Source: Adlercreutzia mucosicola DSM 19490 (lineage in GTDB: Bacteria > Actinomycetota > Coriobacteriia > Coriobacteriales > Eggerthellaceae). Taken from it: DNA of 64,000 nt. This document shows positions 6,384-14,954 of the stretch, piece after piece. The notes beneath the pieces were generated by a model. The model saw nothing but the letters and a program-made list of their open reading frames with translations, did no database searches and was not told the origin of the DNA. How positions within the stretch are numbered: the first letter of the stretch is position 1; each line of letters opens with the position of its first letter. A program made the translations under genes and the position numbers. The DNA lies in assembly GCF_000422625.1 (NCBI RefSeq), contig NZ_AUGK01000009.1, forward strand, positions 1 to 64,000, in the 5' to 3' direction.

Positions 6384-8477
6384 ATGAGCAAGCAATATCC
6401 CATTTTGGGCTCGCCTTTGAAGGTGAACGGCGTGACGCTGAAGAATCGCATGATCACCACGTCCATGTCGCCGGGCCACGGCTACGTGGACGACGACAAC
6501 CACCCCACCGATCGTCTGGCTGCCTATCTGGAAGAGCGCGCCGCGGGCGGCACCGCCATGATCATCCAGACCATCTGCCCCTGGGAGCGCACCGATATCG
6601 AGGGGCTGCACCCGCTGCCCTGCTGCTACGACGAGAGCTGCGTTCCCGAGCTGAAGAAGTACATGGTCGATCCGGTGCACAAGCACGACGGCCTCATCTG
6701 CGCCCAGATCTACTACGTGCACGACTTCAAGCCGGCCGCTGACGCCAAGGAGAGCCCCTATGGCCCCTCCGACATCGCCGTCATCCCCATGATGGGCGGC
6801 TTCAAGGCCATGACCTTGGAGCAGATCGAGGAGTTCAAAGAGCAGTACTTCAACGCCGTGCGCGTTTGCAAGGAGGCCGGCTTCGACGCCGTCGAGGTCA
6901 TGGCCGGCGTGGGCGGCATCTTGAGCCGCTTCATGAGCCAGGCCACCAACAACCGCACCGACCAGTACGGCGGCAGCCTGGAGAACCGTGCCCGCCTCAC
7001 CCTGGAGGTCATTCGCGGCGTCCGCGAGATCGTCGGCCCGGATTTCCCCATCGTGGTGCGCTGGTCGCCGGTGGACTTCATCAAGACCGACAACGGCCCG
7101 GGCCTGTCCATGGAAGAGGCCAAGCAGATCGCCGTGTGGATGGAAGAGGCCGGTCTCGACCTGCACGACCTGTCGGTGGGCTGGCATGAGACGAGCGTGC
7201 CTCTGACCACCAAGGGCATCGAAGATGGTCACTGGATGTACATCGCCCAGGAGATCAAGACCGTGGCCAAAAAGCCCGTGGGCCAGGGCTACCGCAACAC
7301 CGACCCCACCACCATGGAGCAGAACCTGGCCGACGGCAAGTGCGACGTCATCGCCGGCCTGCGCTACTCCATCGCCGATCCGGCCCTGCCGCTGAAGGTG
7401 ATGGAGGACCGCACCGAGGACATGCGCAAGTGCATCGTGTGCTGCCGCTGCATCGACGATGTGGTGTCCCGCGGTCTGTCGCTCATCTACTGCGGCGTGA
7501 ACCCGCATTTGGGCCCCGAGCTCGACCACGAGCTGTACCCCAAGGCCGACGCCCCGAAGAAGGTCATGGTCGTGGGATCGGGCCCGGCCGGCATCAACGC
7601 GGCGCTCACGGCGGCCCAGCGCGGACACAAGGTGGACCTCTACGAGCAGGGCCCGCGTCTGGGCGGCTGCGTGAAGATGAGCTCCATCTTCAGCCCCTAC
7701 CACGAGCGCTACCTGACCTATCTCATGAACGAGATGAAGAAGCACCCCGAGATCACCGTGCACCTGAACACGGAGGTGACCCCGGCGCTCGTGAGCTCGG
7801 TGAAGCCGGACGCGGCCATCGTGGCCGTGGGCGGCGCTCCCATCGGGCTTGACGTGCCCGGTGCCGACGGCAAGAACGTCATCACCTCCCACGACTTCCT
7901 TGAAATGCTGAACGGACATAAGCCCCACGGCAAGAAGGGCCTGTTCAACAACATTATGTGGGGCGGCGGCGCCTTCTTCTTGAAGCGCTACTACACCCCC
8001 TCGTTCGCCCGCGAGATGACCGGCAAGATGACCTGGCCCATCTCCCGCAACATCGCCATCATCGGCGGCGGCCTGCCCGGCTGCGAGTTGGGTCACCTCT
8101 GCATGGAGACCGGTCGCACCACGGCCATCATCGAGGAAAAGAAGAAGATCGGCTACGACGTGAGCCCCTCTGAGCGCTTCGGTCTGACGAGCGCCTTCAA
8201 GAAGGCCGAGAACGTGGAGCTCTATCCGCTGACCCGCGTGACCGCCATCCGCGAGGACGGTGTGGAATGCATCCAGACCGATCGCGAGGGCAACGAGAAG
8301 ACCATCTTCGTGCCGTCGAAGACCGTGGCCATCACCTTGGGCCTCGACCCGAACCACACCCTGGGCGAGAAGATCAAGCCCATGGTGAAGGACGTGTACC
8401 TGGTGGGCGATTGCGACAACCCGGGTCGCATTGCCGACGCGACCAAGGCCGGCTACGTGGCCGCCTGCGCGATCTAG
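6384..8477 (+). CDS. NADH:flavin oxidoreductase / 2,4-dienoyl-CoA reductase-like (BaiCD/BaiH type)
   Basis: A 697-residue three-cofactor enzyme. Residues about 8-340 form the old-yellow-enzyme FMN barrel (LKNRMITTSMSPGHGY near the start; SRFMSQATNNRTDQYGGS is a family hallmark). A cysteine cluster, CIVCCRCIDDV then CGVNP, near residues 350-375 can hold a [4Fe-4S]. The C-terminal half is an FAD/NAD(P)-binding module (KVMVVGSGPAGINAAL; later NIAIIGGGLPGCELG). Members reduce conjugated double bonds of enoyl or dienoyl CoA esters, 3-oxo-4-ene bile acids and similar alkenes. It has no counterpart in the enteric cai operon, so the pathway probably includes an extra alkene reduction. The FAD domain has a long insertion around residues 505-550. 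Confidence 0.9.
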   Translation: MSKQYPILGSPLKVNGVTLKNRMITTSMSPGHGYVDDDNHPTDRLAAYLEERAAGGTAMIIQTICPWERTDIEGLHPLPCCYDESCVPELKKYMVDPVHKHDGLICAQIYYVHDFKPAADAKESPYGPSDIAVIPMMGGFKAMTLEQIEEFKEQYFNAVRVCKEAGFDAVEVMAGVGGILSRFMSQATNNRTDQYGGSLENRARLTLEVIRGVREIVGPDFPIVVRWSPVDFIKTDNGPGLSMEEAKQIAVWMEEAGLDLHDLSVGWHETSVPLTTKGIEDGHWMYIAQEIKTVAKKPVGQGYRNTDPTTMEQNLADGKCDVIAGLRYSIADPALPLKVMEDRTEDMRKCIVCCRCIDDVVSRGLSLIYCGVNPHLGPELDHELYPKADAPKKVMVVGSGPAGINAALTAAQRGHKVDLYEQGPRLGGCVKMSSIFSPYHERYLTYLMNEMKKHPEITVHLNTEVTPALVSSVKPDAAIVAVGGAPIGLDVPGADGKNVITSHDFLEMLNGHKPHGKKGLFNNIMWGGGAFFLKRYYTPSFAREMTGKMTWPISRNIAIIGGGLPGCELGHLCMETGRTTAIIEEKKKIGYDVSPSERFGLTSAFKKAENVELYPLTRVTAIREDGVECIQTDREGNEKTIFVPSKTVAITLGLDPNHTLGEKIKPMVKDVYLVGDCDNPGRIADATKAGYVAACAI

Positions 8478-8487
8478 GAGCGAGCTT

Positions 8488-9255
8488 ATGACTGAAGAGA
8501 AAGCGGTGGTCTATGCGCAGGACGCCGGCGACGGCATCCGTGTGATCTACCTGAACCAGCCCAAGAAGAAGAACGCCATCTCGGCCCCGATGATGGACAT
8601 TCTGTCCGATCTGCTGCGCGCGGCCGACGACGATGACGACGTGCGCGTGGTGGTGCTGCGCGGCGTGGGCGAGAACTTCTCCAGCGGCGGCGATCTCAAC
8701 CAGGGCGACGGCGGCAAGCCCACTCCCGAGCAGGCCCGCAAGACCCTGCGCCGTTACCTGAACGCCGTCCGCACCATCCGCGCCATCTCCAAGCCCGTGA
8801 TGTGCATGGTGGACGGCTACGCCGTGGGCGGCGCCTTTGCCCTGGCCCTGGCCAGCGACCTGGTCTGCGCGAGCGATCGCGCCCAGTTCGTGCCCGCCTT
8901 CTGCCAGATCGGCATCATCCCCGAGATGGGCATGATGAAGATGCTGCCCGAGCTGGTGGGCGCCCAGCGCGCCAAGGAGCTGCTGTTCATCGGCGGCAAG
9001 ATTCCCGCGGCCCAGATGAAGGACTGGGGCTTGGTGAACCGCCTGTTTCCCGCCGACGAGCTGGAGGCGTCCACGCTGGAGTTTGCCCGCCAGCTGTCGG
9101 CCATGCCCGATGCGTCCATCCAGATCACGAAGACCATGATGAACGCCCTGGCCGACGAGACGCTGGCCGCGAGCCTGGAGGCCGAGTCCACGGCATCGCC
9201 CTTCTGCACGACAACGACCGCCTATGCCAAGACCATGGAGCGGTTCGCGAAGTAA
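8488..9255 (+). CDS. Enoyl-CoA hydratase/isomerase (CaiD-like)
   Basis: A 255-residue crotonase-fold enzyme. The start is the ATG behind TAGGAG, 10 nt after the preceding stop. Oxyanion-hole elements are GENFSSGGDLNQG (residues about 60-72) and CMVDGYAVGGAFALALASDL (about 109-128). The first usual catalytic Glu region reads CQIGIIPEMGMMKMLP. It would hydrate an enoyl-CoA or shift a double bond in the CoA-thioester intermediate. It is the last gene of the MFS-fixCX-reductase transcript, which ends at the terminator at 9266. Similarity to CaiD is at family level only. Confidence 0.88.
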   Translation: MTEEKAVVYAQDAGDGIRVIYLNQPKKKNAISAPMMDILSDLLRAADDDDDVRVVVLRGVGENFSSGGDLNQGDGGKPTPEQARKTLRRYLNAVRTIRAISKPVMCMVDGYAVGGAFALALASDLVCASDRAQFVPAFCQIGIIPEMGMMKMLPELVGAQRAKELLFIGGKIPAAQMKDWGLVNRLFPADELEASTLEFARQLSAMPDASIQITKTMMNALADETLAASLEAESTASPFCTTTTAYAKTMERFAK

Positions 9256-9265
9256 CAGAAGTCAA

Positions 9266-9300
9266 AAGGGGCCGGCGCGGGGAGAAGCCGGCCCCTTCTC
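9266..9300 (+). terminator. Rho-independent terminator after the enoyl-CoA hydratase
   Basis: Arms AAGGGGCCGGC (9266-9276) and GCCGGCCCCTT (9287-9297) are perfectly complementary, followed by a pyrimidine-rich tail. It closes the 3390-9255 operon. Confidence 0.8.
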
Positions 9301-9369
9301 TTCACCCCGTTGCAAAAGGCTCCCGTCGCCGGCGGGCGCCATGATACGGAATGCGAGGACGGGAATTCG

Positions 9370-11970
9370 ATGCGATTTTTCCAGTACGACAACGTGGCGG
9401 AGCCGCTTTTGGCCAGCGTGGCCGCACGGCCCGAGGCCACGGCCGTGGTGTTCAAGGGGGTGAGCACCACCTATCGGGCGATGAACGAGCGGGTGAACCG
9501 CTTCGCCCACCTGCTGAGCGACGAGGCGGGGGTGCGGCCCGGCGGCAAGGTGGCCTACCTTTTGGCCAACTGCCCCGAGATCCCCGAGATCTACTACGCC
9601 GTGCAGAAGATCGGCGCCGTGGCGGTGCCGCTGAACTTCAAGCTGATCGGGCGTGAGGTGGGCTATCTGGTGAACGCGAGCGGGGCCGAGGTGCTCTTCT
9701 TCGATCCGCGCTTCGCCGCGGCCGTTGCCGAGGCGGCCGCGCAGTTCGATCATGGGGTGCAGCTGTTCAGCGTGGGCGGGCCGGCGCCCTTGGGCCGCGA
9801 CGGCGAGGCGCTGCTGGCCCGGTGCAGTGCCGAGGAGCCCGCGCTGGTGCGGGACGGGGCGGCCCTCTCGCGCATCCAGTTCACGGGCGGATCCACAGGG
9901 CTGCCCAAGGGCGCTGCCCGCACCCATCGGGCCGATTTGGTGGAGCTGGCCAGCGTGACCATCTCTAATGGGATGATCGACAACTCCGGCTCGGTGGTGC
10001 TCGTGCAGTGCCCCTTGGAGCATCACGGCGGCCACAGCTGGTTCACCAGTGCCTTCGCCACGGGTGCGGCGCTCATCATCTGCGAGGCCTTCAACGCCGA
10101 GCGCATCCTGCACGACATCGAGACCTACCGGGTCACCCATATGATCCTGCTGCCGCCGACCACCTATCAGCGGCTTTTGCGCTGCCCTACCATCGACCAG
10201 TTCGACCTGTCGTCGGTGCGCATCGTGCAGAGCGCTGCCGGGGCCACCACCTTGGCCATGATTCGCGCCGTGTACGAGCGCTTCCCGAACGCCGAGCTGA
10301 ACTACGGGTGGGGCCAGTCGGAAAGCGGCACGGGCACGAGCCTGCGCATCACCCGCGATTTGCTCAAGACCGACTCGCCGCTGCTCGGCAGCGTGGGGCG
10401 CCCCATGCCCTACGCCGAGCTGAAGGTGGTGGACGAGGCGGGGCGCGAGCTGCCCTGCGGGGAAGTGGGGGAGGCCCTCATCAAGACCGAGGCCGCCATG
10501 GCCGGCTACTACGGCCAGCCCGAGCTCACGGCCGCCGCCTTCACCGAGGACGGCTGGCTGCGCACCGGCGACATGATGATGCGCGATGCGGAGGGCTACT
10601 TCTTCATCCGCTCGCGCAAGAAGGACATGATCAAATCAGGCGGCGAGAACGTGTTCGTGGCCGAGGTGGAGTCGGTGCTGCGCGAGCACCCCGACATCGA
10701 CGATTGCCTGGTGTTCGGCACGAGCGACCCGGTGATGGGGGAGGCCGTGGCCTGCGTGGTGCAGCCGCGTCCCGGCGCGCTGCTCACGGCCACCACGGTG
10801 CAGAACCACTGCAAGCAGACGATCGCCAGCTACAAGAAGCCCCGCTACGTGGTGTTCATGGACGACATGGGCCGCGATAGCGCCGGCAAGGTGCGCAAAA
10901 GCGCCATCGTGGACTACTTCGACGCCCACAAGGACCAGGCGGCCCCGCGCTTCCACGAGAAGGTGTGGGACGACCCGGAGATCTATCTCATCCAGGTGCC
11001 CTTCTCGGGCGGCACGCCCATCGGCTACACCAACGTGTTCTACCTGCGCACTCCCGAGCGGGGGCTGTTGGTGGACGCGGGCACGAGCCACGAGGCATCG
11101 TTTCAAGTGCTGCACCTGGCCCTGGAAGATCTGGGCGTGGACATGGCCGACACCGACATCTTCCTCACCCATTTCCACATCGACCACCTGGGCCTGGCAG
11201 CGGCCATCGCCGCGCCCGAGACGCGCATCTATCTGAGCGCCGCCGACGAGGCGCTGTTCCGCGAGCGGGGCGCGGGGGCCTACCGCGGCACCATGAAGGA
11301 CCGCCTTCAGACCGAGGGCTTCTGCCACGGCGACATCGACCAGCTGATGGCCACGGACGCGGCCCTCATCCCGCGGGTGAAGTGGCCCATGCCCGGCACC
11401 TTCGTGAACCTGGCCGACGGGGAGTCCTTCGCGATAGGCCCTTGGACGCTGCGGGTGATCGATACGCCGGGGCACACGCCGGGCCACCAGTGCCTGTACG
11501 TGGAAGGGGCCGGCGTGATGTTCTTCGGCGATCACGTGCTGCTGAACAGCTCGCCGAACATCGCGCCTTTCCCGGGCCGGCCCGACGCTCTGGGCGACTA
11601 CCTGGCCAGCCTGGACAAGGTGGCGCCGTACGCGGTGAGGGCTGCCTGCATGGCCCACGGTTTCGTGGATGTGAAGGCCCAGGCCGAGGCTTTGCCCGCG
11701 CGCCTGACGTGGTTGCACGAGCATCATCGACACCGCCTCGACGAGATTGGCGCGGCTCTGCGGGCCCATCCCGGCATGACTGGCACGGAAGTTGCTAAAA
11801 CCATTCATTGGAACATTCCCTATGACGCTTGGGACGACATCCCCATCATCCAGCGCTGGATCATCGTCGGCGAGACGGCGGCCCACCTGGACCACTTGGT
11901 GGAAACGGGGCAGGCGCGCAGGGAGGTCTGCGGAGGGTTGCACCGCTACTTTTCCGCAGACGGGGATTAA
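9370..11970 (+). CDS. Acyl-CoA synthetase (CaiC-like) fused to a C-terminal metallo-beta-lactamase domain
   Basis: An 866-residue fusion. Residues 1-530 are an ANL-family CoA ligase: phosphate loop FTGGSTGLPKGAA, core YGWGQSESGT, GWLRTGDM with the hinge region SRKKDMIKSGGENVF, and the catalytic lysine region DSAGKVRKSA. Residues about 555-866 are a metallo-beta-lactamase fold with the metal motif THFHIDHLG (HxHxDH), later DTPGHTPGHQ and FFGDHVL, and a C-terminal helical end. The ligase would make an acyl-AMP and then acyl-CoA. The lactamase domain may hydrolyse the same thioester or a lactone, or detoxify a by-product. The start at 9370 replaces a longer frame without a ribosome site. A sigma-54-type promoter lies inside its 3' end at 11781. 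Confidence 0.9.
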   Translation: MRFFQYDNVAEPLLASVAARPEATAVVFKGVSTTYRAMNERVNRFAHLLSDEAGVRPGGKVAYLLANCPEIPEIYYAVQKIGAVAVPLNFKLIGREVGYLVNASGAEVLFFDPRFAAAVAEAAAQFDHGVQLFSVGGPAPLGRDGEALLARCSAEEPALVRDGAALSRIQFTGGSTGLPKGAARTHRADLVELASVTISNGMIDNSGSVVLVQCPLEHHGGHSWFTSAFATGAALIICEAFNAERILHDIETYRVTHMILLPPTTYQRLLRCPTIDQFDLSSVRIVQSAAGATTLAMIRAVYERFPNAELNYGWGQSESGTGTSLRITRDLLKTDSPLLGSVGRPMPYAELKVVDEAGRELPCGEVGEALIKTEAAMAGYYGQPELTAAAFTEDGWLRTGDMMMRDAEGYFFIRSRKKDMIKSGGENVFVAEVESVLREHPDIDDCLVFGTSDPVMGEAVACVVQPRPGALLTATTVQNHCKQTIASYKKPRYVVFMDDMGRDSAGKVRKSAIVDYFDAHKDQAAPRFHEKVWDDPEIYLIQVPFSGGTPIGYTNVFYLRTPERGLLVDAGTSHEASFQVLHLALEDLGVDMADTDIFLTHFHIDHLGLAAAIAAPETRIYLSAADEALFRERGAGAYRGTMKDRLQTEGFCHGDIDQLMATDAALIPRVKWPMPGTFVNLADGESFAIGPWTLRVIDTPGHTPGHQCLYVEGAGVMFFGDHVLLNSSPNIAPFPGRPDALGDYLASLDKVAPYAVRAACMAHGFVDVKAQAEALPARLTWLHEHHRHRLDEIGAALRAHPGMTGTEVAKTIHWNIPYDAWDDIPIIQRWIIVGETAAHLDHLVETGQARREVCGGLHRYFSADGD
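11781..11796 (+). promoter_or_regulatory. Internal sigma-54-type promoter within the ligase fusion gene
   Basis: TGGCACGGAAGTTGCT matches TGGCAC-N5-TTGC with the spacing of the other sites in this window. It lies in the last 190 bp of the ligase gene and about 210 bp upstream of the acyl-CoA dehydrogenase. It could boost caiA-like expression, or be a chance match constrained by the codons. Confidence 0.5.
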
Positions 11971-11991
11971 ACACGAGAAAGGACGAAGGGC

Positions 11992-13167
11992 ATGGACATG
12001 ATCTTGACCGACGAGCAGGAGCTGTTGCTCGAGAGCCTGGATGAGCTCATGGAGCGCTACGGCACCGAGGAGTACTTCAAGGAGTGCGACGAGAAGCACG
12101 AGTGGCCCCAGGAGTTCACCGACGCGCTGCTGGAGAACGGTTTTCAGATGCTCGGCGTTGACGAGCGCTTCGGCGGCACGCCCGTGGACGTGACCACGCT
12201 GATGCTCGTGGCCGAGCGTGTCTGCAAGAACGGCGCCCCCATTTACGTGTACGGCAATCTGTGCTCGCTGAAGGACATGACCGAGTTCGGCAGCCCCGAG
12301 CAGCAGGAGCAGTGCTTCGCCGAGGTTATGGCGGGCCGCCCGGGCTTCGTGCTGGGCTTCACCGAGCCGGGCGCCGGTTCTGATTCCAGCTCGCTGGCCA
12401 CCACCTTCAAGCGCCGCGACGGCAAGGTGTACCTGAACGGCTCGAAGTCCTTCATGACCAACGCCTGCAATTCCAAGTACATGCTGTGCGTGGCCCGCGA
12501 CGCCGACGACGATCCCAACGATAAGGCGAACCGTTCCAAGTTCTCCATGTGGTGGGTGCAGCTGCACGACGACGAGGGCAACCTCATGCCGGGCATTACC
12601 ATCGATCCTCTGGAGAAGATCGGCTGGAACATGGGCAACACCTGCGAGATGTCCTTGAACGAGGTGGAGCTGGAGGAGAAGGACCTGGTGGGCGTTGAGG
12701 GCCAGGGCTTCATGCAGGCCATGGTGAACTTCGAGGTGGAGCGCGTGCTGGCCTGCGCTCAGTCCCTCGGTGCCGCCGAGTGCGTCTACGAGGACGCCGT
12801 GCGCTACGCCACCCAGCGCATCCAGTTCGGCAAGCCCATCGGCAACAACCAGCTGATCCAGGAGCACATCACCGAGATGTACATCATGATCGAGAACATG
12901 CGCAGCTGGGTGTACGGCTGCGCCGCCAAGATCGATCGCGGCGAGTCGGTGATGGTGGATTCGGCCTGTGCCAAGCTGTACTGCGGCCGTTCCGCCTTCG
13001 AGGTGTGCGACAAGGCCCTGCAGATCATGGGCGGCATCGGCTACACCAAGGACAGCCGCGTCTCGCGCATCTGGCGCGACCAGCGCGTCTACCGCATCGG
13101 CGCCGGCACCGACGAGATCATGATCCACATCGCCGGCCGCGCCCTGCAGAAGCCGTTCAAGAATTAA
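11992..13167 (+). CDS. Acyl-CoA dehydrogenase, CaiA-like
   Basis: A 391-residue acyl-CoA dehydrogenase. It starts MDMILTDEQELLLESLDELM like E. coli CaiA and has GFTEPGAGSDSSSL (FAD/substrate loop), the YLNGSKSFMTNA strand and the C-terminal IMGGIGYTKDSRVSRIWRDQ. The usual catalytic-glutamate position near the end reads IGAGTDEIM. In the carnitine pathway CaiA reduces crotonobetainyl-CoA with electrons from FixAB; a similar 2,3-enoyl-CoA reductase (or the reverse oxidation) is inferred here. It follows the ligase by 21 bp and precedes a long inverted repeat. The closely related fix genes favour an Etf-linked rather than NADH-linked enzyme. Confidence 0.92.
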   Translation: MDMILTDEQELLLESLDELMERYGTEEYFKECDEKHEWPQEFTDALLENGFQMLGVDERFGGTPVDVTTLMLVAERVCKNGAPIYVYGNLCSLKDMTEFGSPEQQEQCFAEVMAGRPGFVLGFTEPGAGSDSSSLATTFKRRDGKVYLNGSKSFMTNACNSKYMLCVARDADDDPNDKANRSKFSMWWVQLHDDEGNLMPGITIDPLEKIGWNMGNTCEMSLNEVELEEKDLVGVEGQGFMQAMVNFEVERVLACAQSLGAAECVYEDAVRYATQRIQFGKPIGNNQLIQEHITEMYIMIENMRSWVYGCAAKIDRGESVMVDSACAKLYCGRSAFEVCDKALQIMGGIGYTKDSRVSRIWRDQRVYRIGAGTDEIMIHIAGRALQKPFKN

Positions 13168-13214
13168 TTGTTCCGTCGTTGCTCACGCAACGGCGGGAAC
13201 GTCGACGCTGCGGC

Positions 13215-13309
13215 TCCGACAGGCACCTGGCCTTGCCCCTTGTTTGGGGCACGGCGTTGGCCAAAGCCAACTTGGCCCCAAGGCGGGGCAATTCCAGGTG
13301 CCTGTCGGA
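13215..13309. repeat. Long imperfect inverted repeat between the dehydrogenase and the MDMPI-like gene
   Basis: Perfect 16-nt outer arms (TCCGACAGGCACCTGG at 13215-13230 and its complement at 13294-13309) continue inward with mostly matching sequence (TTGCCCC, TTGGGG, TTGGC). The whole 95 bp can fold into one hairpin of about 44-nt arms. There is no T-tract. It could attenuate or insulate transcription, or be a small repeat element. Confidence 0.7.
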
Positions 13310-13372
13310 CCCTCGCTGACTTCCTTGGGCGAACCTGTGAGTTGGGATATTTTTTTGAAAGGGGTAATATCG

Positions 13373-14170
13373 ATGGCTGAGATCTTTAATCCGGTTGACG
13401 ATCTGATCGCCGAGCAGGCTGCGGTGGATATGCTCGTGGCCGACTTCACCGAGGAGGACTGGAACCGCACCGCCTCCTACTGCGACACCTGGACGTTGAA
13501 GGACGTCATCTGCCACATCGCGTTCTTCGACTACTGCGCCGTGGAGCTGCTCGCTGGGCGCGGCGAGTCGGTGAACGCCGTGGCCGACGCCGCCTCCGAG
13601 CAGGACGAGCACTACCACGTGCTTGCCTATCGCGATAAGTCGGGCGCCGAGATTTTGAACTGGTGGCGCGAGCAGCGCACGCTGATGGACGCCGCCTTCA
13701 TGGAGGCCGGTCCCAAGGGCCGCGTGCCGTGGGCCGCGGGCATTCCGCCGATGTCGGTGCGTTCGCTGGCCTCCGCCCGCCTCATGGAGCTGTGGGCCCA
13801 TTCTGTGGATATCTACGACGCCCTGGGCGTGGAGGTGCCGGTGAAGGACCGCATCAACTCCACGCTGTTCCTGTCGTGGCAGGGCCGTCCGAACATGTAC
13901 AACGTGAACGGCAAGGAGTTCAATCCCGAGACGCCGATGTACTTGGAGCTGACCATGCCCAGCGGTGGCTTGTGGGCCATGGGCACTCCCAACGATGAGA
14001 ACTACATCAAGGGCACCGCGAAGGACTGGGCGCTTACGGCCATCCGTCGCCGCAACTGGATGGACACCGAGCTGGAGGTGGTGGGCGACGAGGCCCGCAC
14101 CTATGCCACCATCGTGCAGACCTACGCGGGTCCTGCCGACCCGGCCCCCGAGCCGGTGAACCCGCGCTAA
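13373..14170 (+). CDS. DinB/MDMPI-fold (maleylpyruvate-isomerase-like, TIGR03084-type) protein
   Basis: A 265-residue protein. Its N-terminal two thirds form the four-helix DinB/MDMPI metal-binding fold: DWNRTASYCDTWTLKDVICH and IAFFDYCAVELL, then RLMELWAHSVDIYDALG. Histidines in DVICHIAFF and LWAHSVDIY sit where the family binds a metal. The C-terminal 90 residues form a small alpha/beta domain ending in a proline-rich tail. Characterised relatives are thiol-dependent isomerases and transferases; many are uncharacterised. The ATG at 13373 follows AAAGGGG, and upstream is the hairpin at 13215-13309. It belongs positionally to the cai/fix-like locus and might process a pathway intermediate, but no reaction can be assigned. 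Confidence 0.75.
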   Translation: MAEIFNPVDDLIAEQAAVDMLVADFTEEDWNRTASYCDTWTLKDVICHIAFFDYCAVELLAGRGESVNAVADAASEQDEHYHVLAYRDKSGAEILNWWREQRTLMDAAFMEAGPKGRVPWAAGIPPMSVRSLASARLMELWAHSVDIYDALGVEVPVKDRINSTLFLSWQGRPNMYNVNGKEFNPETPMYLELTMPSGGLWAMGTPNDENYIKGTAKDWALTAIRRRNWMDTELEVVGDEARTYATIVQTYAGPADPAPEPVNPR

Positions 14171-14186
14171 GCCGGGCGCCCCACGC

Positions 14187-14233
14187 AAGCGGGCCCGTCC
14201 CAGGGAGGGGGACGGGCCCGCTTTGCGTTTTTT
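14187..14233 (+). terminator. Strong Rho-independent terminator after the MDMPI-like gene
   Basis: Arms AAGCGGGCCCGTCCC (14187-14201) and GGGACGGGCCCGCTT (14209-14223) are perfectly complementary and are followed by TGCG and a run of six T. It closes the catabolic transcript before the convergent GNAT gene. Confidence 0.9.
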
Positions 14234-14310
14234 GGGCGTGATGGGGGGGGCAGGGGCGGCCTTCGGGCCGCCCGCGACTGCGCGGGAGTCGTCTGTGGCG
14301 CCCCCGCCCC

Positions 14311-14886
14311 CTAGGACATGCGCATGGGGGTGGCGCGGCAGGTAGGGACGGCCTCGCAGCCATCGCAGTCGGCGGCGATGATCGGTGCGATGGCGTCCCA
14401 GCCGATCTTCTCGCACCCCAGGGCCTCGTAGAAGGGCACCGCGTAGCCGCGGGCCACGAAGCGCAGCTCGCCGAAGCGCTCGTGAGCGAAATGCATGAGC
14501 AGGGCGCCGAGCCCCGTGCGGTGGTGCTCGGCCGCCACCACCACGGGGTTCACGTACCAGCAACCCTCGGCCTCTACAAGGCGGATGAACCCCGCCACGG
14601 TCCCGTGGCGCTCGGCCACGAAACTGCGTCCGCGATCCGAGAGCGCGCCTACCGAGGCCTCCGCTGCCAGGGCCGCGATGGCGGCCGCATCATCCGGGGT
14701 CGCCGCCCGCAGGATGACGACGCCATCCGGGGTCGCGGCCCGCAGCATGGCGTCGCCGCGGGCCGCCTCGGCGGGTTCCGTGTCAGGCTCGGCGCCGGCA
14801 TCCTCGAGGGTCGCTTCCCGCGGCGCCATCGAGACGTTGCGGCCATGATCAGCGGCTTCGGTCGTTGCGGCGGGAAGGTGGCCCAT
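14311..14886 (-). CDS. GNAT family N-acetyltransferase
   Basis: A 191-residue protein. The GNAT core runs from about residue 60: ATPDDAAAIAALAAEASVG, then VAGFIRLVEAEGCWYVNPVVV, the acetyl-CoA loop HHRTGLGALLMHFAHERFG, and YAVPFYEALGCEKIG. GNAT enzymes transfer an acyl group from acyl-CoA to an amine. The N-terminal 55 residues are acidic and low-complexity, and an 11-residue unit (LRAATPD...) is duplicated by a 33-bp in-frame tandem repeat near 14691-14756. A good Shine-Dalgarno (AAGGAG) precedes the ATG at 14886, and a sigma-54 promoter lies 69 bp further up. The C-terminus has several cysteines. Substrate unknown. Confidence 0.82.
   Translation of the reverse strand: MGHLPAATTEAADHGRNVSMAPREATLEDAGAEPDTEPAEAARGDAMLRAATPDGVVILRAATPDDAAAIAALAAEASVGALSDRGRSFVAERHGTVAGFIRLVEAEGCWYVNPVVVAAEHHRTGLGALLMHFAHERFGELRFVARGYAVPFYEALGCEKIGWDAIAPIIAADCDGCEAVPTCRATPMRMS
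14691..14756. repeat. 33-bp in-frame tandem duplication in the GNAT gene
   Basis: CATCCGGGGTCGC occurs at 14691 and again at 14724, with the following bases also largely repeated. It doubles 11 codons just before the GNAT core and appears as the repeated peptide LRAATPD. It looks like a recent slippage or duplication. Confidence 0.7.
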
Positions 14887-14954
14887 GGATTCTCCTTGAC
14901 GAGTTACGGGGGGGGGGTAGTATGCTCAATGCATAGCAGAAATCATGCTAGCGA

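Noticed and set aside
6198-8357. 719-codon open frame on the minus strand opposite the BaiCD-like gene
   Set aside because: It is a His/Ala/Gly-rich shadow of the plus-strand gene caused by high GC; no ribosome site and no recognisable domain.
10636-13128. 830-codon open frame on the minus strand opposite the ligase and dehydrogenase genes
   Set aside because: It spans two well-supported genes and their junction, with shadow-type composition.
13237-13252. GGGGCACGGCGTTGG inside the long hairpin as a possible sigma-54 promoter
   Set aside because: The -12 element reads TTGG rather than TTGC and the match is explained by the inverted repeat.
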